DNA of 64,000 nt from Actinoplanes sandaracinus (GTDB lineage Bacteria; Actinomycetota; Actinomycetes; Mycobacteriales; Micromonosporaceae). Made by a program: the position numbers and the translations under genes. The DNA lies in assembly GCF_030009775.1 (NCBI RefSeq), contig NZ_JASCTH010000015.1, forward strand, positions 175,006 to 239,005. The letters are read 5' to 3'. Of the stretch, positions 1 through 8,618 are shown in pieces. The notes beneath the pieces are model-generated. The model saw only the letters and a program-made list of their open reading frames with translations, had not been told where the DNA came from and did no database searches. Position 1 is the first letter of the stretch, and each line of letters starts with the position of its first letter.

Positions 1-1
1 C

Positions 2-454
2 ACCTGGTCCGGCGCCTGGTTCTCGGCGGTCGACGCCCGCAGCACCCCCGGCGCCGTGCAGCAGCCACGGCCGCCGTTCGTGGTCGCCGCCAACGGTCCC
101 CGGACGCTGCGGCTCGCCGTGGGGTACGGCGACGGCTGGGTCACCACCGGGCCGCAGGCGGACAGCCCCGAACAGTGGTGGCGGGAGGTGGCCGTGATCC
201 GGGACCGCTTCGTGGCGACGCTGGAAGCCGCCGGGCGCCCACTGGACACGATCGACCGATACCTGAATCTGGACTCGTCGCCGATCTACTCGATGAGCAG
301 CGTGGATGCCTTCACCGACGCGGTCGGCCGGGCCCGCGAACTCGGATTCACTGATGTGATCACGCACTGGCCGCGGGAATCGAGCTGGTACGCGGGCGAC
401 GAGAAGGTGCTGGACGCGGTGGCGGCCGAGCTGCCCCGCCTGCGTCGCGACTGA
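2..454 (+). CDS. LLM-class flavin-dependent oxidoreductase, C-terminal part
   Basis: Only the last 150 codons are in the window. The frame is open to the left edge, so the true start is outside and the GTG at 56 is internal. The stretch FVVAANGPRTLRLA followed by GDGW is the usual late-barrel signature of luciferase-like (LLM) TIM-barrel oxidoreductases that use FMN or F420, and the closing strand LGFTDVI also fits. The substrate cannot be told. F420 use would be common in this phylum but is inference here. The gene converges on lsr2. Confidence 0.8.
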   Translation, partial: TWSGAWFSAVDARSTPGAVQQPRPPFVVAANGPRTLRLAVGYGDGWVTTGPQADSPEQWWREVAVIRDRFVATLEAAGRPLDTIDRYLNLDSSPIYSMSSVDAFTDAVGRARELGFTDVITHWPRESSWYAGDEKVLDAVAAELPRLRRD

Positions 455-569
455 GCCCGAAAAGCAATTCCGGCGGCCGTGATCGGGGGCGATTTCTCCC
501 GTGACCCACCGGCCGTCCGTTTACCACCCGTTATCGCCGGTACGGGTGCAGCACGGGACGCGGTCACGC

Positions 570-596
570 GCCGTGCCGGTGTAGCACCGGCACGGC
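570..596 (-). terminator. Hairpin downstream of lsr2
   Basis: A perfect 12-bp stem (570-581 with 585-596) closes on a 3-base TAG loop, 16 bases past the lsr2 stop. There is no T run, as usual for actinomycete terminators. It can serve the convergent oxidoreductase gene as well. Confidence 0.6.
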
Positions 597-612
597 GACA
601 ACCGTCGCGGAA

Positions 613-963
613 TCAGCGGCCGTGTGCCGCCCGGTAGGCGTTGCTGACCTCCTGCGGAATGCGGCCCCGCTCGGAGATTTTGTGCCCGTTGCTGATCGCC
701 CACTCGCGGACCAGCCGGTTCTCGTCACGCGAACCGGCGGTGCGCACCGGAGCGGCGCCACGCGACGGGATACGCCCCGACGTGGTGCGACCCAGGCGCG
801 TGCCCGCACTGATGAACGGGTCCAGCGCCTTACGCAGCTTTCCGGCATTGGCCTCGGAAAGGTCGATCGTGTAGCCGACGCCGTCGAGACTGAACTCGAC
901 CGTCCGATCCGCCTTGTTGCCGTCCAGATCGTCGATCAGGGTGGTGATTACCTGCCGCGCCAT
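613..963 (-). CDS. lsr2: Lsr2 nucleoid-associated histone-like protein
   Basis: This is a 116-residue Lsr2, the actinobacterial H-NS analogue that bridges AT-rich DNA and silences foreign genes. The N-terminus MARQVITTLIDDLDG and the segment EFSLDGVGYTIDLSEANA are the dimerisation domain. The C-terminus carries the DNA-binding core WAISNGHKISERGRIP with its RGR minor-groove loop, ending RAAHGR. The start at 963 was chosen because MARQ is the family start and a GGGAG site lies five bases upstream; longer in-frame versions to 1059 add unrelated residues. The gene stands alone between a convergent and a divergent neighbour. Confidence 0.97.
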   Translation of the reverse strand: MARQVITTLIDDLDGNKADRTVEFSLDGVGYTIDLSEANAGKLRKALDPFISAGTRLGRTTSGRIPSRGAAPVRTAGSRDENRLVREWAISNGHKISERGRIPQEVSNAYRAAHGR

Positions 964-1135
964 AACGACTCCCGAGAAGAATAATTCAACCGCGCCCAGT
1001 CTGGCGCGCGACAGGTCCACCGCGCAACTCCTGACCGCGATCCGGCAATTCTTTCCCACCAGTTATCGGAATGGGGCCGGGAATGGGCGCCGAATCCGCC
1101 GAAAGCCCGGTTGGCCGTCGCCGGGGGTCCCACGT

Positions 1136-1141
1136 TAGGGT
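1136..1141 (+). promoter_or_regulatory. -10 box TAGGGT, leaderless start of the 1149 gene
   Basis: TAGGGT ends seven bases before the ATG at 1149, and no ribosome binding site is present. This puts the transcription start at the start codon, the usual leaderless arrangement in actinomycetes. Confidence 0.55.
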
Positions 1142-1148
1142 CGGCGCC

Positions 1149-1580
1149 ATGCAGGAGGAGCAGGCTTCCTGGCGCGAGGAGCAGCGGCGGGCCGTCGCCG
1201 TCCGCGCCGCCGCCCTGGAAGCGGACCGGACCGCGGAGGCGCGCCGCGCCGAGGCGCTGCTCGACGAGTTCGTCCACCAGGCCGGCGAGCGTGGGCTGCG
1301 GCCGCACGCGCTGACCGCCCGCAGCCTGGACGGCCGGTCGACGTACCAGACACACGTCCGCGGGTGGTACCTGAAATCCGACCGCTCGGTGGCCGTCGGC
1401 GAGGACGGGGAGTACTACGTCCTGACCGTCGCCCCGTCGTTGCGGGCCCGGTTCGTCGGCGCCGACCTGTCGCCGAGTCTGGCGCGCCTGATCGTCGGCG
1501 CGGGCGGGGGCGACGGGGAGACGATTCCGTTGCAGACCCTGCTGGACCGGCGGCTGGCCGCCGGAGATCGCTGGCCGTGA
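1149..1580 (+). CDS. Unknown actinobacterial protein coupled to a D-Ala-D-Ala carboxypeptidase
   Basis: This 143-residue soluble protein belongs to no family I recognise. The first ~45 residues (from MQEEQASWREEQRRA) are a highly charged Glu/Arg/Ala helix, likely coiled coil. The C-terminal half has a compact alpha/beta look around GWYLKSDRSVAVGEDGEYY and LTVAP, which suggests a small ligand- or protein-binding domain. The ATG at 1149 directly follows a leaderless -10 box. The stop overlaps the GTG of the next gene by four bases, so the two are translationally coupled and may work together at the cell envelope; that role is inference. Confidence 0.75.
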   Translation: MQEEQASWREEQRRAVAVRAAALEADRTAEARRAEALLDEFVHQAGERGLRPHALTARSLDGRSTYQTHVRGWYLKSDRSVAVGEDGEYYVLTVAPSLRARFVGADLSPSLARLIVGAGGGDGETIPLQTLLDRRLAAGDRWP

Positions 1581-2908
1581 AAGCCGTCGTGGCCGCGGTG
1601 ACCGCCGCGCTTACCGCCGCCCTGCTGACCGTGCCCGCTCCCGCCGCCGCTTCCGCGAACAAGGCCGGCCTCACGCACGGCGCCGGACCGGCGAAGAGCG
1701 CCGTCGCCCCCGAGATCCCCTGCCCCAAGCCCAAAGTGGCGTTGCCGAGCATGCCGCCCCGGCCCACCCCGCCGGCCGAGGTCGCCGATGACATGGCGGT
1801 CGGCGGTCCGGCCCTCGCCACGCACGGCCTGGTCGTTCCCGAGGGCAGCCCGCCGCCGCCCGCGCTCACCGCGACCACCTGGCTGGTCGCCGACCTCGGT
1901 TCCGGCCAGGTGCTCGGCGCGTGCGGCCCGCACGTGCACCAGACCCCGGCCAGCGTGCAGAAGATGCTCCTGGCCGCGACCGCGATCAATCAGCTCGACC
2001 CGGCCCAGAAGATGACCGTCACCCGGGGCGATCTGAACATCGAGCCGGGCAGTTCAGCGGTCGGCCTGGTGGTCGGCGGCACCTACCAGATCTCGACGCT
2101 CTGGCTCGGTCTGATGCTCAACTCCGGCAACGACGCCGCCAACGCCCTCGCCCGGCTGGCCGGTGGTGGCGGCGACGACGGGCAGGCCCGGACCGTCGCG
2201 GCCATGAACGCCAAGGCGGCCGAGATCGGCGCCCGCCAGACCCATGCGGTGACTCCGTCCGGATTGGACGGCCAAGGACAATTCACCAGCGCGTACGATC
2301 TCGCGCTGATCGCCCGGGTGTGTTTCGCCAGCGACGATTTCCGCAGGTACGTGCTGACGCGGATCGCGAAGATGCCCGCCCAGACGAAACCGAAGGTGGG
2401 CGGTTTCCAGTTCCAGAACGAGAACAAACTGATCTACAACTACCCGGGGGCGCTCGGCGGCAAGACCGGGTTCACGACCCTGGCCCGGCACAGTTACGTG
2501 GGCGCCGCCACCCGCAACGGGCGGACTCTGGTGGCCACCCTGCTCGGGGCCGAGGCGCGTCCGCTGCGCGGCTGGGAACAGGGCGCCGCACTGCTGGACT
2601 GGGGTTTCGCTCTGCCGTCCGGTTCCTCGGTGGGACATCTGGTCACCCCGGAGGAGGTGGCCGCCGCGTCGGCGGCGGTTTCCGCGAGCCCCGCGGCGAG
2701 CGGGGACGGCCAGGCCGCCGAGGCAGCCGGCGCCGCACACCCGTCCGGGCCGACCGGGTTCACCGTGGTCGCGGCGGTGTCGGTGGCGGCCACGCTGACC
2801 GCCGTCCCGCTCCTGCTGCTGCTCACCCAGCGACGCCGGCGCCGCCTGACCCGCGAAGCCGGCGAGACCCGCGGCGATTCCAGGCCCGGTGAAGCCCGGG
2901 CCGGTTAG
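1577..2908 (+). CDS. D-alanyl-D-alanine carboxypeptidase (S11, low-mass PBP)
   Basis: This is an exported penicillin-binding protein of 443 residues that trims the terminal D-Ala from peptidoglycan stem peptides. A signal peptide occupies residues 1-26 (MKAVVAAVTAALTAALLTVP then an Ala-rich cleavage region). The active-site motifs are all present in order: SVQK (Ser126-Lys129), SGN (183-185) and KTG (296-298). A single C-terminal membrane helix near residues 395-415 (FTVVAAVSVAATLTAVPLLL) followed by an Arg-rich tail anchors it, as in PBP5-type enzymes. It starts with GTG inside the preceding stop codon. It converges with the DUF456 gene, the stops overlapping by four bases. Confidence 0.95.
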   Translation: MKAVVAAVTAALTAALLTVPAPAAASANKAGLTHGAGPAKSAVAPEIPCPKPKVALPSMPPRPTPPAEVADDMAVGGPALATHGLVVPEGSPPPPALTATTWLVADLGSGQVLGACGPHVHQTPASVQKMLLAATAINQLDPAQKMTVTRGDLNIEPGSSAVGLVVGGTYQISTLWLGLMLNSGNDAANALARLAGGGGDDGQARTVAAMNAKAAEIGARQTHAVTPSGLDGQGQFTSAYDLALIARVCFASDDFRRYVLTRIAKMPAQTKPKVGGFQFQNENKLIYNYPGALGGKTGFTTLARHSYVGAATRNGRTLVATLLGAEARPLRGWEQGAALLDWGFALPSGSSVGHLVTPEEVAAASAAVSASPAASGDGQAAEAAGAAHPSGPTGFTVVAAVSVAATLTAVPLLLLLTQRRRRRLTREAGETRGDSRPGEARAG

Positions 2909-3405
2909 GCGAAGGCCAGGCCGAAGAGCCAGACCACCGCGATCAGCAGCGCCGAGGCCAACTCCACCAGCAGTGACAGGCCGACCGCGGCGATCGCGGA
3001 GCGGGTCGACGGCCAGGCGCGCTCCGAACCCAGGCGGTTGAGCTCGACCAGCCACACGCCGAGCACGAAGCCCAGCACGAGGCCGACGAACGGCACCACG
3101 AAGAAGCCGACCAGGCCCAGCACGCCGCCGGCCATCACGGCGCGGGCCGGCACACCGGTGTCCTTGAGCTTCTTGCCGGGCCACAGGAATTTGATCACCA
3201 ACCCGGCGCCGGCGATCACCGTGGCGACCACCGCGACGGTCAGCCGCGCGCCCCCGGAGCCGTCGCCGAGGATCGCCCAGATCAACACTCCCACCCAGGT
3301 GAGCAGCAGTCCGGGAAGCACCGGCACGAGCACACCGATCACCCCGGTCAAGACCACGAGGCCGGAGATGAGGGTGACGGCCGCACCCGTGTCGCTCAGA
3401 TCCAT
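2905..3405 (-). CDS. DUF456 family integral membrane protein
   Basis: This 166-residue protein is built almost entirely of membrane segments: an N-terminal pair (LISGLVVLTGVIGVLVPVLP and LLLTWVGVLIWAILG), a second pair rich in Gly/Val/Ala (VATVIAGAGLVIKF; AGGVLGLVGFFVVPFVGLVL) and a C-terminal helix. The repeated glycine-rich hairpins and the motif KKLKDTGVPARAVMAGG are typical of DUF456. The function of the family is unknown. The ATG at 3405 is preceded by AAGG at seven bases. It is divergent from sigma factor 1. Confidence 0.8.
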   Translation of the reverse strand: MDLSDTGAAVTLISGLVVLTGVIGVLVPVLPGLLLTWVGVLIWAILGDGSGGARLTVAVVATVIAGAGLVIKFLWPGKKLKDTGVPARAVMAGGVLGLVGFFVVPFVGLVLGFVLGVWLVELNRLGSERAWPSTRSAIAAVGLSLLVELASALLIAVVWLFGLAFA

Positions 3406-3609
3406 GCCGACACCTTGCCCCACCTCCGGCAGAAGCCTCAACCAGCCGCCTCGCGCGCCGATGGAAGGCCATCGCGAGGTACAGCGATCCGATGCAACCG
3501 GTACGCAACTGTCCGTGACCGGAACGTGCACCCTCCGAGGTTGAAAGTTTCTCTTGTCAGCCGGTGCCACCCAGCCAGGGGCGCCGACGAGCAACCGGGG
3601 GAAACAAAA

Positions 3610-4536
3610 ATGACCAGCACCGTGACGACCGCTGCCGACATGATCGCCGACACCGCTTCCGCCACGCCCGTGCTCTCCGTCGCGGAGCAGGAGGAACTGA
3701 TCCGCACGCACATGCCGCTGGTCGGCCACCTGGTGCGGGACATGCTCAGCCGTATCCCCAACCACATCCACCGCGACGACCTGACCAGCGCCGGCCTGCA
3801 CGCCCTGGTCACCGCCGCCCGCAGCTGGGACCCGGCCCGCGGCGTCCCCTTCAACCGCTTCGCCGGCACCCGGATCCGCGGCGGCCTGCTCGACGAGCTG
3901 CGCGCCCTGGACTGGGCGACCCGCTCGGTGCGGTCCAAGGCCCGTAACACCGACGTGACCCGCCAGCAGCTCACCACCACGCTGGGCCGTCAGCCGTCGC
4001 CGGAGGAGCTGGCGCAGGCGCTCGGCACCACCACCACCGAGCTGCACCAGACCGACACCGACGTGCAGCGCGCCACCGTGCTCTCGCTGCAGGGCTTCAC
4101 CACCAGCAGCGCCGACGACCTGGTCACCGAGCGCGACCCGGGCCCGGAGGAGATGCTGCTGCGCCGCGAGCAGATCGGCTACCTGCACCACGCCATCGGC
4201 TCGCTGCCGGAGCGCCTGCAGACCGTCGTCAACGAGTACTTCCTCCAGGAGCGCCCGATGGCGGACATCGCCGCCGACCTGGGTGTCACCGAGTCGCGCG
4301 TGTCGCAGCTGCGCGCCGAGGCCCTGTCGCTGCTGCGCGACGGCCTCAACACCCACCTCAACCCGGAGATGGCGCCGGTCCCGGACAACCCGGAGAGCAT
4401 CACGGCCCGCCGCCGCGCCTCCTACTACGCCAACATCGCCAGCAACACCACCATGCAGAGCCGTCTGGCGATGACCAACGCCCACGGTCACACCGCGATC
4501 GGCCGTGGCTTCAAGCCGGTCCAGCAGGTCGCCTGA
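3610..4536 (+). CDS. Sigma-28 (FliA/WhiG-type) RNA polymerase sigma factor 1
   Basis: A 308-residue group 3 sigma factor. Region 2 spans about residues 30-105 (HMPLVGHLVRDML through RIRGGLLDELRALDWATRSVR), region 3 about 110-165, and region 4 about 195-245 with the helix-turn-helix MADIAADLGVTESRVSQLRAEA. FliA/WhiG sigmas drive motility or sporulation genes; in a motile-spore actinomycete either is plausible. A tail of some 60 residues beyond region 4 (from 250) contains ARRRASYY and SRLAMT, also found in the paralogue at 7764-8618. A GGGGGAAA ribosome site precedes the ATG. Confidence 0.93.
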   Translation: MTSTVTTAADMIADTASATPVLSVAEQEELIRTHMPLVGHLVRDMLSRIPNHIHRDDLTSAGLHALVTAARSWDPARGVPFNRFAGTRIRGGLLDELRALDWATRSVRSKARNTDVTRQQLTTTLGRQPSPEELAQALGTTTTELHQTDTDVQRATVLSLQGFTTSSADDLVTERDPGPEEMLLRREQIGYLHHAIGSLPERLQTVVNEYFLQERPMADIAADLGVTESRVSQLRAEALSLLRDGLNTHLNPEMAPVPDNPESITARRRASYYANIASNTTMQSRLAMTNAHGHTAIGRGFKPVQQVA

Positions 4537-4549
4537 CACCTTCATGAAC

Positions 4550-4582
4550 ATGGGCTCGGCGTCTTCTCGACGCCGAGCCCAT
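4550..4582. terminator. Bidirectional terminator between sigma factor 1 and helR
   Basis: A perfect 14-bp stem (4550-4563 with 4569-4582) with a TTCTC loop lies between two convergent genes. It is one of the strongest hairpins in the window. Confidence 0.8.
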
Positions 4583-4628
4583 CGTCATGCCCACGGAGCG
4601 CGCCCGGCCGGCACGCGGGTGAGCGGGG

Positions 4629-6950
4629 TCAGGCCAGGGAGGACAGCACCTTGGGCAGGTCGGTGGTGTGCAGGATGCCGAGACGGCGGGTGGCACGGGT
4701 GACGGCGACGTAGAGGTCGGACAGGCCGCGCGGCGACTCGGCGATGATCTCGTCCGGGGCGACCACCAGCACCGAGTCGAACTCGAGGCCCTTGGCCTGC
4801 CGAACGGTCATCAGGACGACGTGGTTGAGCAGGTCGGGCTGCTCCCCCACGGCCGCGCCGGGAACCGAGGCGACCAGCTCGGCGCCGAGCGAGGCCTCCA
4901 GACTCTCCGGCACCAGAATGCCGAGGCGGCCCTCCTCGCTGAGGGCGGCCTCCTTGCGGACGTCCGCGATCAGCTCGACGGCGAGAGCGGCCGGCGCCAC
5001 CCGCCGCGCCCACGGCGACACACCCGCCGAACGGACCGACCGGGGCGGCCGCAGCGCGGGGTCGACGGCGGCGAGCACGTCGGCCGCGACCGCCATCACC
5101 TCGGACGGGGTCCGGTAGTTGACGCTCAGTTCGACCAGTCGCCAGCGCTGCGCCACGTACGGCTCGAAGACCTGCTCCCAGGTGGTGGTGCCGGCCAGCT
5201 CGGAGGTCTGGGCGACGTCGCCGACCGCGGTCATCGACCGGCTCGGGCACCGTCGCATGAGCAGCCGCCAGGCCATCGGCGAGAGCTCCTGCGCCTCGTC
5301 GACGATCACGTGCCCGAACACCCAGGTGCGGTCGGCCGCCGCCCGCTCGGCCGCGGTCCGGGTGTCGATCACCTCGTGCCGCTCGACGAACGCGCCGGCG
5401 TCGACGACGTCGAGCGCGGACAGGATCTCGTCCTTCTCAGCGCCCTCGTCCTCGAAGTCGAGCGACCGGGAACCCTCGACGATCTCCAGGACGCCTTCGG
5501 CGTACTCGATGGCGGCCCTTCTCTGACGCTGCTGCTCGCGCACCTTGAGGGTGTCGTCGATGCCGAGGAGTTCGGCGAGCTCGTCGAGCAGCGGCACGTC
5601 GGCCGGCGTCCAGCCGGCCGACCGGTCGCGCAGCAGCAGCGCGCGTTCCTCCGGTGTGCAGCCGGCCGACTCCAGGCGGTCGGCGTCGCTGAGCAGGTCA
5701 CGCAGCACCTGGCGCGGGGTGAGCACCGGCCAGAACTCGAAGAGCGCGGCCTGCACGTCGACGTCCTCGCGCAGTTCCCGGCGGGTCTCGGCGAGGTCGG
5801 CCTCGGAGAGCAGGTTCTCGCCGCCGAGCGGGTCGGCGCCGATCCGCTCGGCGATCTGCCGAGAGAGCTGGTGGATGGCCTCGGTGACGAAGATCTGCCG
5901 GGCCACGTTGTGCGGACGCTCCGAGCGGCGGGCCGCGGAGCGGGCGTCCTCCAGCACGGCGCGGTCGATGCGCAGCGGGTAGCCGTCGTGGTCGACCTCG
6001 ACGAACTCGTCCGGCACGGTCTGCCGGTCGGCGACCGCGTTGTCCAGCACGTCCAGCATGTGCAGCGAGCCCTTGAGAGCGGCGGTGGCCGGCGGCTCGA
6101 CGGCGCGGGCGCGGACCCCGGGGAACATGTCGCCGAGGGTGGCCAGCAGCACACCGGTCTCGGCCAGTGACGGCAGCACCTGGGAGATGTAGCGCAGGAA
6201 GGTGGTGTTCGGCCCGAGGATCAGCACACCGGTGCGGGTGAGCTGCTCGCGATAGGTGTAGAGCAGGTACGCCGCCCGGTGCAGGGCGACCGCGGTCTTG
6301 CCCGTGCCCGGCCCGCCCTGCACGACCAGCACACCCGGCAGCCCGGAGCGGATCACCTCGTCCTGCTCGGCCTGGATGGTCTCGACGATGTCGCGCATCC
6401 GGCCGGTCCGGTTCGCGGTCAGCGCGGAGAGCAGCGCCGCCTCACCCGTCACGTCCTCGCGGCCGGTGCCGTCGCCGGCGGAGATATCGAGGACCTCGTC
6501 GTCGATGCCGGTCAGCACGCGCCCGCGCGTGCGCAGGTGCCGCCGCCGCCGGACACCGTCGGGGTTGACCGCGGTGGCGAGATAGAACGACCGGGCGGCC
6601 GGGGCGCGCCAGTCCACCAGAAGGGGGTCCCGGTCGCGGTCCTCGGCGAAGAGCCCGATCCGGCCGATGTAGCGGGGATGCGGGGCCGTCGAGAAATCGA
6701 GGCGCCCGAACAGGAGGCCGTTCTCGACGGAATTGAACTGTGCCAGTTGCTCGGCATAGTGGGCGCGGGTGGCCTCCCGCTGGGTCCGGCCCTGCGGGGT
6801 GCCGCCCGCCTCCAGCAGGATCCCGCGTAACCGGTTGTCGGCCTGCTCACGCAATTGATCCAGTCTCTGGTAGAGCGCGGTCAAGTACGCCTGCTCGGAA
6901 TCGACGTCGGCGTTCGAGCTTGACAAAGTCGCCCCTTTTCGTGCTATCAT
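4629..6950 (-). CDS. helR: HelR/HelD-type RNA polymerase recycling ATPase
   Basis: A 773-residue UvrD-superfamily ATPase of the HelD/HelR group, which pries stalled or rifamycin-blocked RNA polymerase off DNA. An N-terminal coiled-coil arm (residues ~15-75) is followed by the 1A domain with Walker A GGPGTGKT (212-219), the Walker B stretch VIVDEAQELSPMAW, and C-terminal motifs including VNYRTPSEVM and MTVRQAKGLEFDSVLVV; VAVTRATRRLGILH closes it. Two starts compete: ATG at 6950, or the TTG at 6926 that has AAAAGGGG five bases before it. The ribosome site favours TTG. A 21-bp tandem repeat lies just upstream. Confidence 0.92.
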   Translation of the reverse strand: MIARKGATLSSSNADVDSEQAYLTALYQRLDQLREQADNRLRGILLEAGGTPQGRTQREATRAHYAEQLAQFNSVENGLLFGRLDFSTAPHPRYIGRIGLFAEDRDRDPLLVDWRAPAARSFYLATAVNPDGVRRRRHLRTRGRVLTGIDDEVLDISAGDGTGREDVTGEAALLSALTANRTGRMRDIVETIQAEQDEVIRSGLPGVLVVQGGPGTGKTAVALHRAAYLLYTYREQLTRTGVLILGPNTTFLRYISQVLPSLAETGVLLATLGDMFPGVRARAVEPPATAALKGSLHMLDVLDNAVADRQTVPDEFVEVDHDGYPLRIDRAVLEDARSAARRSERPHNVARQIFVTEAIHQLSRQIAERIGADPLGGENLLSEADLAETRRELREDVDVQAALFEFWPVLTPRQVLRDLLSDADRLESAGCTPEERALLLRDRSAGWTPADVPLLDELAELLGIDDTLKVREQQRQRRAAIEYAEGVLEIVEGSRSLDFEDEGAEKDEILSALDVVDAGAFVERHEVIDTRTAAERAAADRTWVFGHVIVDEAQELSPMAWRLLMRRCPSRSMTAVGDVAQTSELAGTTTWEQVFEPYVAQRWRLVELSVNYRTPSEVMAVAADVLAAVDPALRPPRSVRSAGVSPWARRVAPAALAVELIADVRKEAALSEEGRLGILVPESLEASLGAELVASVPGAAVGEQPDLLNHVVLMTVRQAKGLEFDSVLVVAPDEIIAESPRGLSDLYVAVTRATRRLGILHTTDLPKVLSSLA

Positions 6951-6980
6951 TCCGGCGTCCGGCAGCCATTCTTATGGTTG

Positions 6981-7064
6981 CCTTCTGTGTTTCTGGGAAG
7001 ACCTTCGGTGCCTCTGGGGATACATTCCGTGTTTCCGTGAATACATTCTGTATTAGCCGCGAAG
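6981..7064. repeat. Four imperfect 21-bp tandem repeats upstream of helR
   Basis: Units lie at 6981-7001, 7002-7022, 7023-7043 and 7044-7064. Each begins CCTTC or CATTC, has a central TGT/GTG, and ends near GGGAAGA or TGAATA. The period is exactly 21 bp (two helical turns, or seven codons) and the block is AT-rich compared with its surroundings. It sits in the 238-base gap between divergent helR and lipoprotein genes. Confidence 0.8.
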
Positions 7065-7188
7065 CGATCGGCAAACGACCAGAATAGCCGAGGCCCGACG
7101 GGTTACGGTCCGGGGCACAAGTGTCCGGAACCCGTCAACGACACGCCGGGCCCGTTACGCGTAGCGGCCGCGAGACATTAACCGGGAC

Positions 7189-7707
7189 ATGGACAACCAC
7201 CTCCCGTACCGACGTCTCGGCGCCCTGGCCCTCGCCGCGGTTGCCACCCTCACCTTCTCCGCCGCCTGCTCCGAGGAGAGCAAGGAACCCGCCGGCGACA
7301 CCGCCGCCGCGGCCGCCGCCGGAGGACCTGAGCAGAAGACCCTGGAAGGCGCGAAGAACGCCGCGCAGACGGTGTTCGACCGGTTCAGCGGGGGCGACTT
7401 CGCCGGCGCGTGGGAGATGTACACCTCGGCCGGCAAGCAGTCGATCAGCAAGGACGACTACGTCAAGCTGAACACCGCCTGCTCGCGCAAGGGGCTGGCG
7501 ATCCAGCTCACCAGCGCCCGGATGGAGGGCACCGACAAGGCCATCGTGATCGCGAAGCAGCTGGTCGCGGCCCAGTCGTACGTCATGGTCTACGAGCAGG
7601 ACGCCTGGAAGCTGGAGCCGGCCAAGGAGGGCCTCGCCCTCTACAAGATGGGCGCCGAGAAGGCGATCGCCGCCCAGAAGAAGGCCGGCACCTGCGCCAA
7701 CGCATGA
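7189..7707 (+). CDS. Secreted lipoprotein of unknown function
   Basis: A 172-residue lipoprotein: signal peptide with Arg-Arg near residue 9, hydrophobic core LALAAVATLTFSAA and lipobox Cys27. A short Glu/Ala-rich spacer follows. The mature domain begins near residue 50 (AKNAAQTVFDRFSGGDFAGAWEMY), an NTF2/DUF4878-like opening that is followed by a Cys (TACSRKG) and VMVYEQDAWKLEP. A cystatin- or NTF2-like lumazine-binding fold is a guess from that pattern. It is divergent from helR and convergent with sigma factor 2. Confidence 0.78.
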   Translation: MDNHLPYRRLGALALAAVATLTFSAACSEESKEPAGDTAAAAAAGGPEQKTLEGAKNAAQTVFDRFSGGDFAGAWEMYTSAGKQSISKDDYVKLNTACSRKGLAIQLTSARMEGTDKAIVIAKQLVAAQSYVMVYEQDAWKLEPAKEGLALYKMGAEKAIAAQKKAGTCANA

Positions 7708-7714
7708 GTTTTTC

Positions 7715-7743
7715 GGGGCCCGCCACGAACCGCGGCGGGCCCC
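7715..7743. terminator. Hairpin between the lipoprotein and sigma factor 2 genes
   Basis: A perfect 10-bp GC stem (7715-7724 with 7734-7743) starts after a TTTTT run, eight bases past the lipoprotein stop and 20 bases past the convergent sigma gene's stop. Read on the minus strand the T run becomes an A run upstream of the hairpin. Confidence 0.65.
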
Positions 7744-7763
7744 GCACCACCGGTGAAGTCCTT

Positions 7764-8618
7764 TTAGCCGACCGCTACCGGCAAGCCGTCCAGGCTGGTC
7801 ATGGCGAGCCGGGACCGCAGGGTGCCCCGATTCGCGATCTTGTCGTAGTACGCGGCACGCCGACGGGCCACGCAGCCCTCCTTCGGCGGGTTCTCCGCCG
7901 CCAGCGCCGGGTCGAGGTGGGTGTTCAGCCCGTCCCGGAGCAGGACCAGCGCCTCCGCCCGCAACTGCGACACCCGGGACTCGCTGACGCCGAGGTCGGC
8001 GGCGATCTGGGCCATCGGGCGCTCCTCGAAGAAGTAACCGGACACCACCACCCGCAGCCGTTCCGGCAGCGCGTCGACGGCGTGCCGCAGGTAGCCGAAC
8101 CGTTCCCGGCGCAGCAGCATCTCCTCCGGGCCGGCGCCCGGCTCGGTGACGATGTCGTCGGCCGTCGTCGTCGCGAACCCCTGGAGGCTGAAGACGGTGG
8201 CGCGGTGCACATCGCCCTCACCGTGCTCGATGTCCTCCACGGTGCAGCCGAGCTTGTCGGCCACCTCCTGCACGGTCGGGGTGCGGCCCAGTTCGGCCGT
8301 CAGCTCCTGCCGGGCGGCGTCGGTACGCCGGGCCCGCTGCCGTACCGACCGGCTGGCCCAGTCCAGACCGCGCAACTCGTCCAGCAGCGCGCCGCGTACC
8401 CTGGCCGCCGCGAACCGCGGGAAGGGCACGCCGCGCTCCGGGTCGAAGCCGCGAGCGGCGGCCACCAGGGCGGCGTAACCTGCCGACAGAAGGTCATCTC
8501 GGTTGACGTGCGCGGGAACGCGAGCGAGCATTTCCCGGACCAGGTGCCCGACGAGCGGCATGTTCGCCCGGACGATGTCCTCGCCACGCCGCTCGATGGC
8601 CGGTGTCTCACCGCTCAT
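7764..8618 (-). CDS. Sigma-28 (FliA/WhiG-type) RNA polymerase sigma factor 2
   Basis: A 284-residue paralogue of the sigma factor at 3610-4536. Regions 2, 3 and 4 line up without gaps: NMPLVGHLVREML (19-31), RGALLDELRGLDWASRSVRQ, the region 3 helix around PTVQEVADKLG, and the region 4 helix-turn-helix AQIAADLGVSESRVSQLRAEA (about 203-223). It shares the extra C-terminal tail with ARRRAAYY (251-258) and SRLAMT (269-274). The ATG at 8618 has GAGGAGA seven bases upstream. It is divergent from the DEAD-box helicase gene, leaving 159 bases for both promoters. Confidence 0.93.
   Translation of the reverse strand: MSGETPAIERRGEDIVRANMPLVGHLVREMLARVPAHVNRDDLLSAGYAALVAAARGFDPERGVPFPRFAAARVRGALLDELRGLDWASRSVRQRARRTDAARQELTAELGRTPTVQEVADKLGCTVEDIEHGEGDVHRATVFSLQGFATTTADDIVTEPGAGPEEMLLRRERFGYLRHAVDALPERLRVVVSGYFFEERPMAQIAADLGVSESRVSQLRAEALVLLRDGLNTHLDPALAAENPPKEGCVARRRAAYYDKIANRGTLRSRLAMTSLDGLPVAVG

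Noticed and set aside
2054..3508. A 484-codon minus-strand frame over the carboxypeptidase
   Set aside because: No family motif; it overlaps the PBP active-site region and part of the DUF456 gene in another frame.
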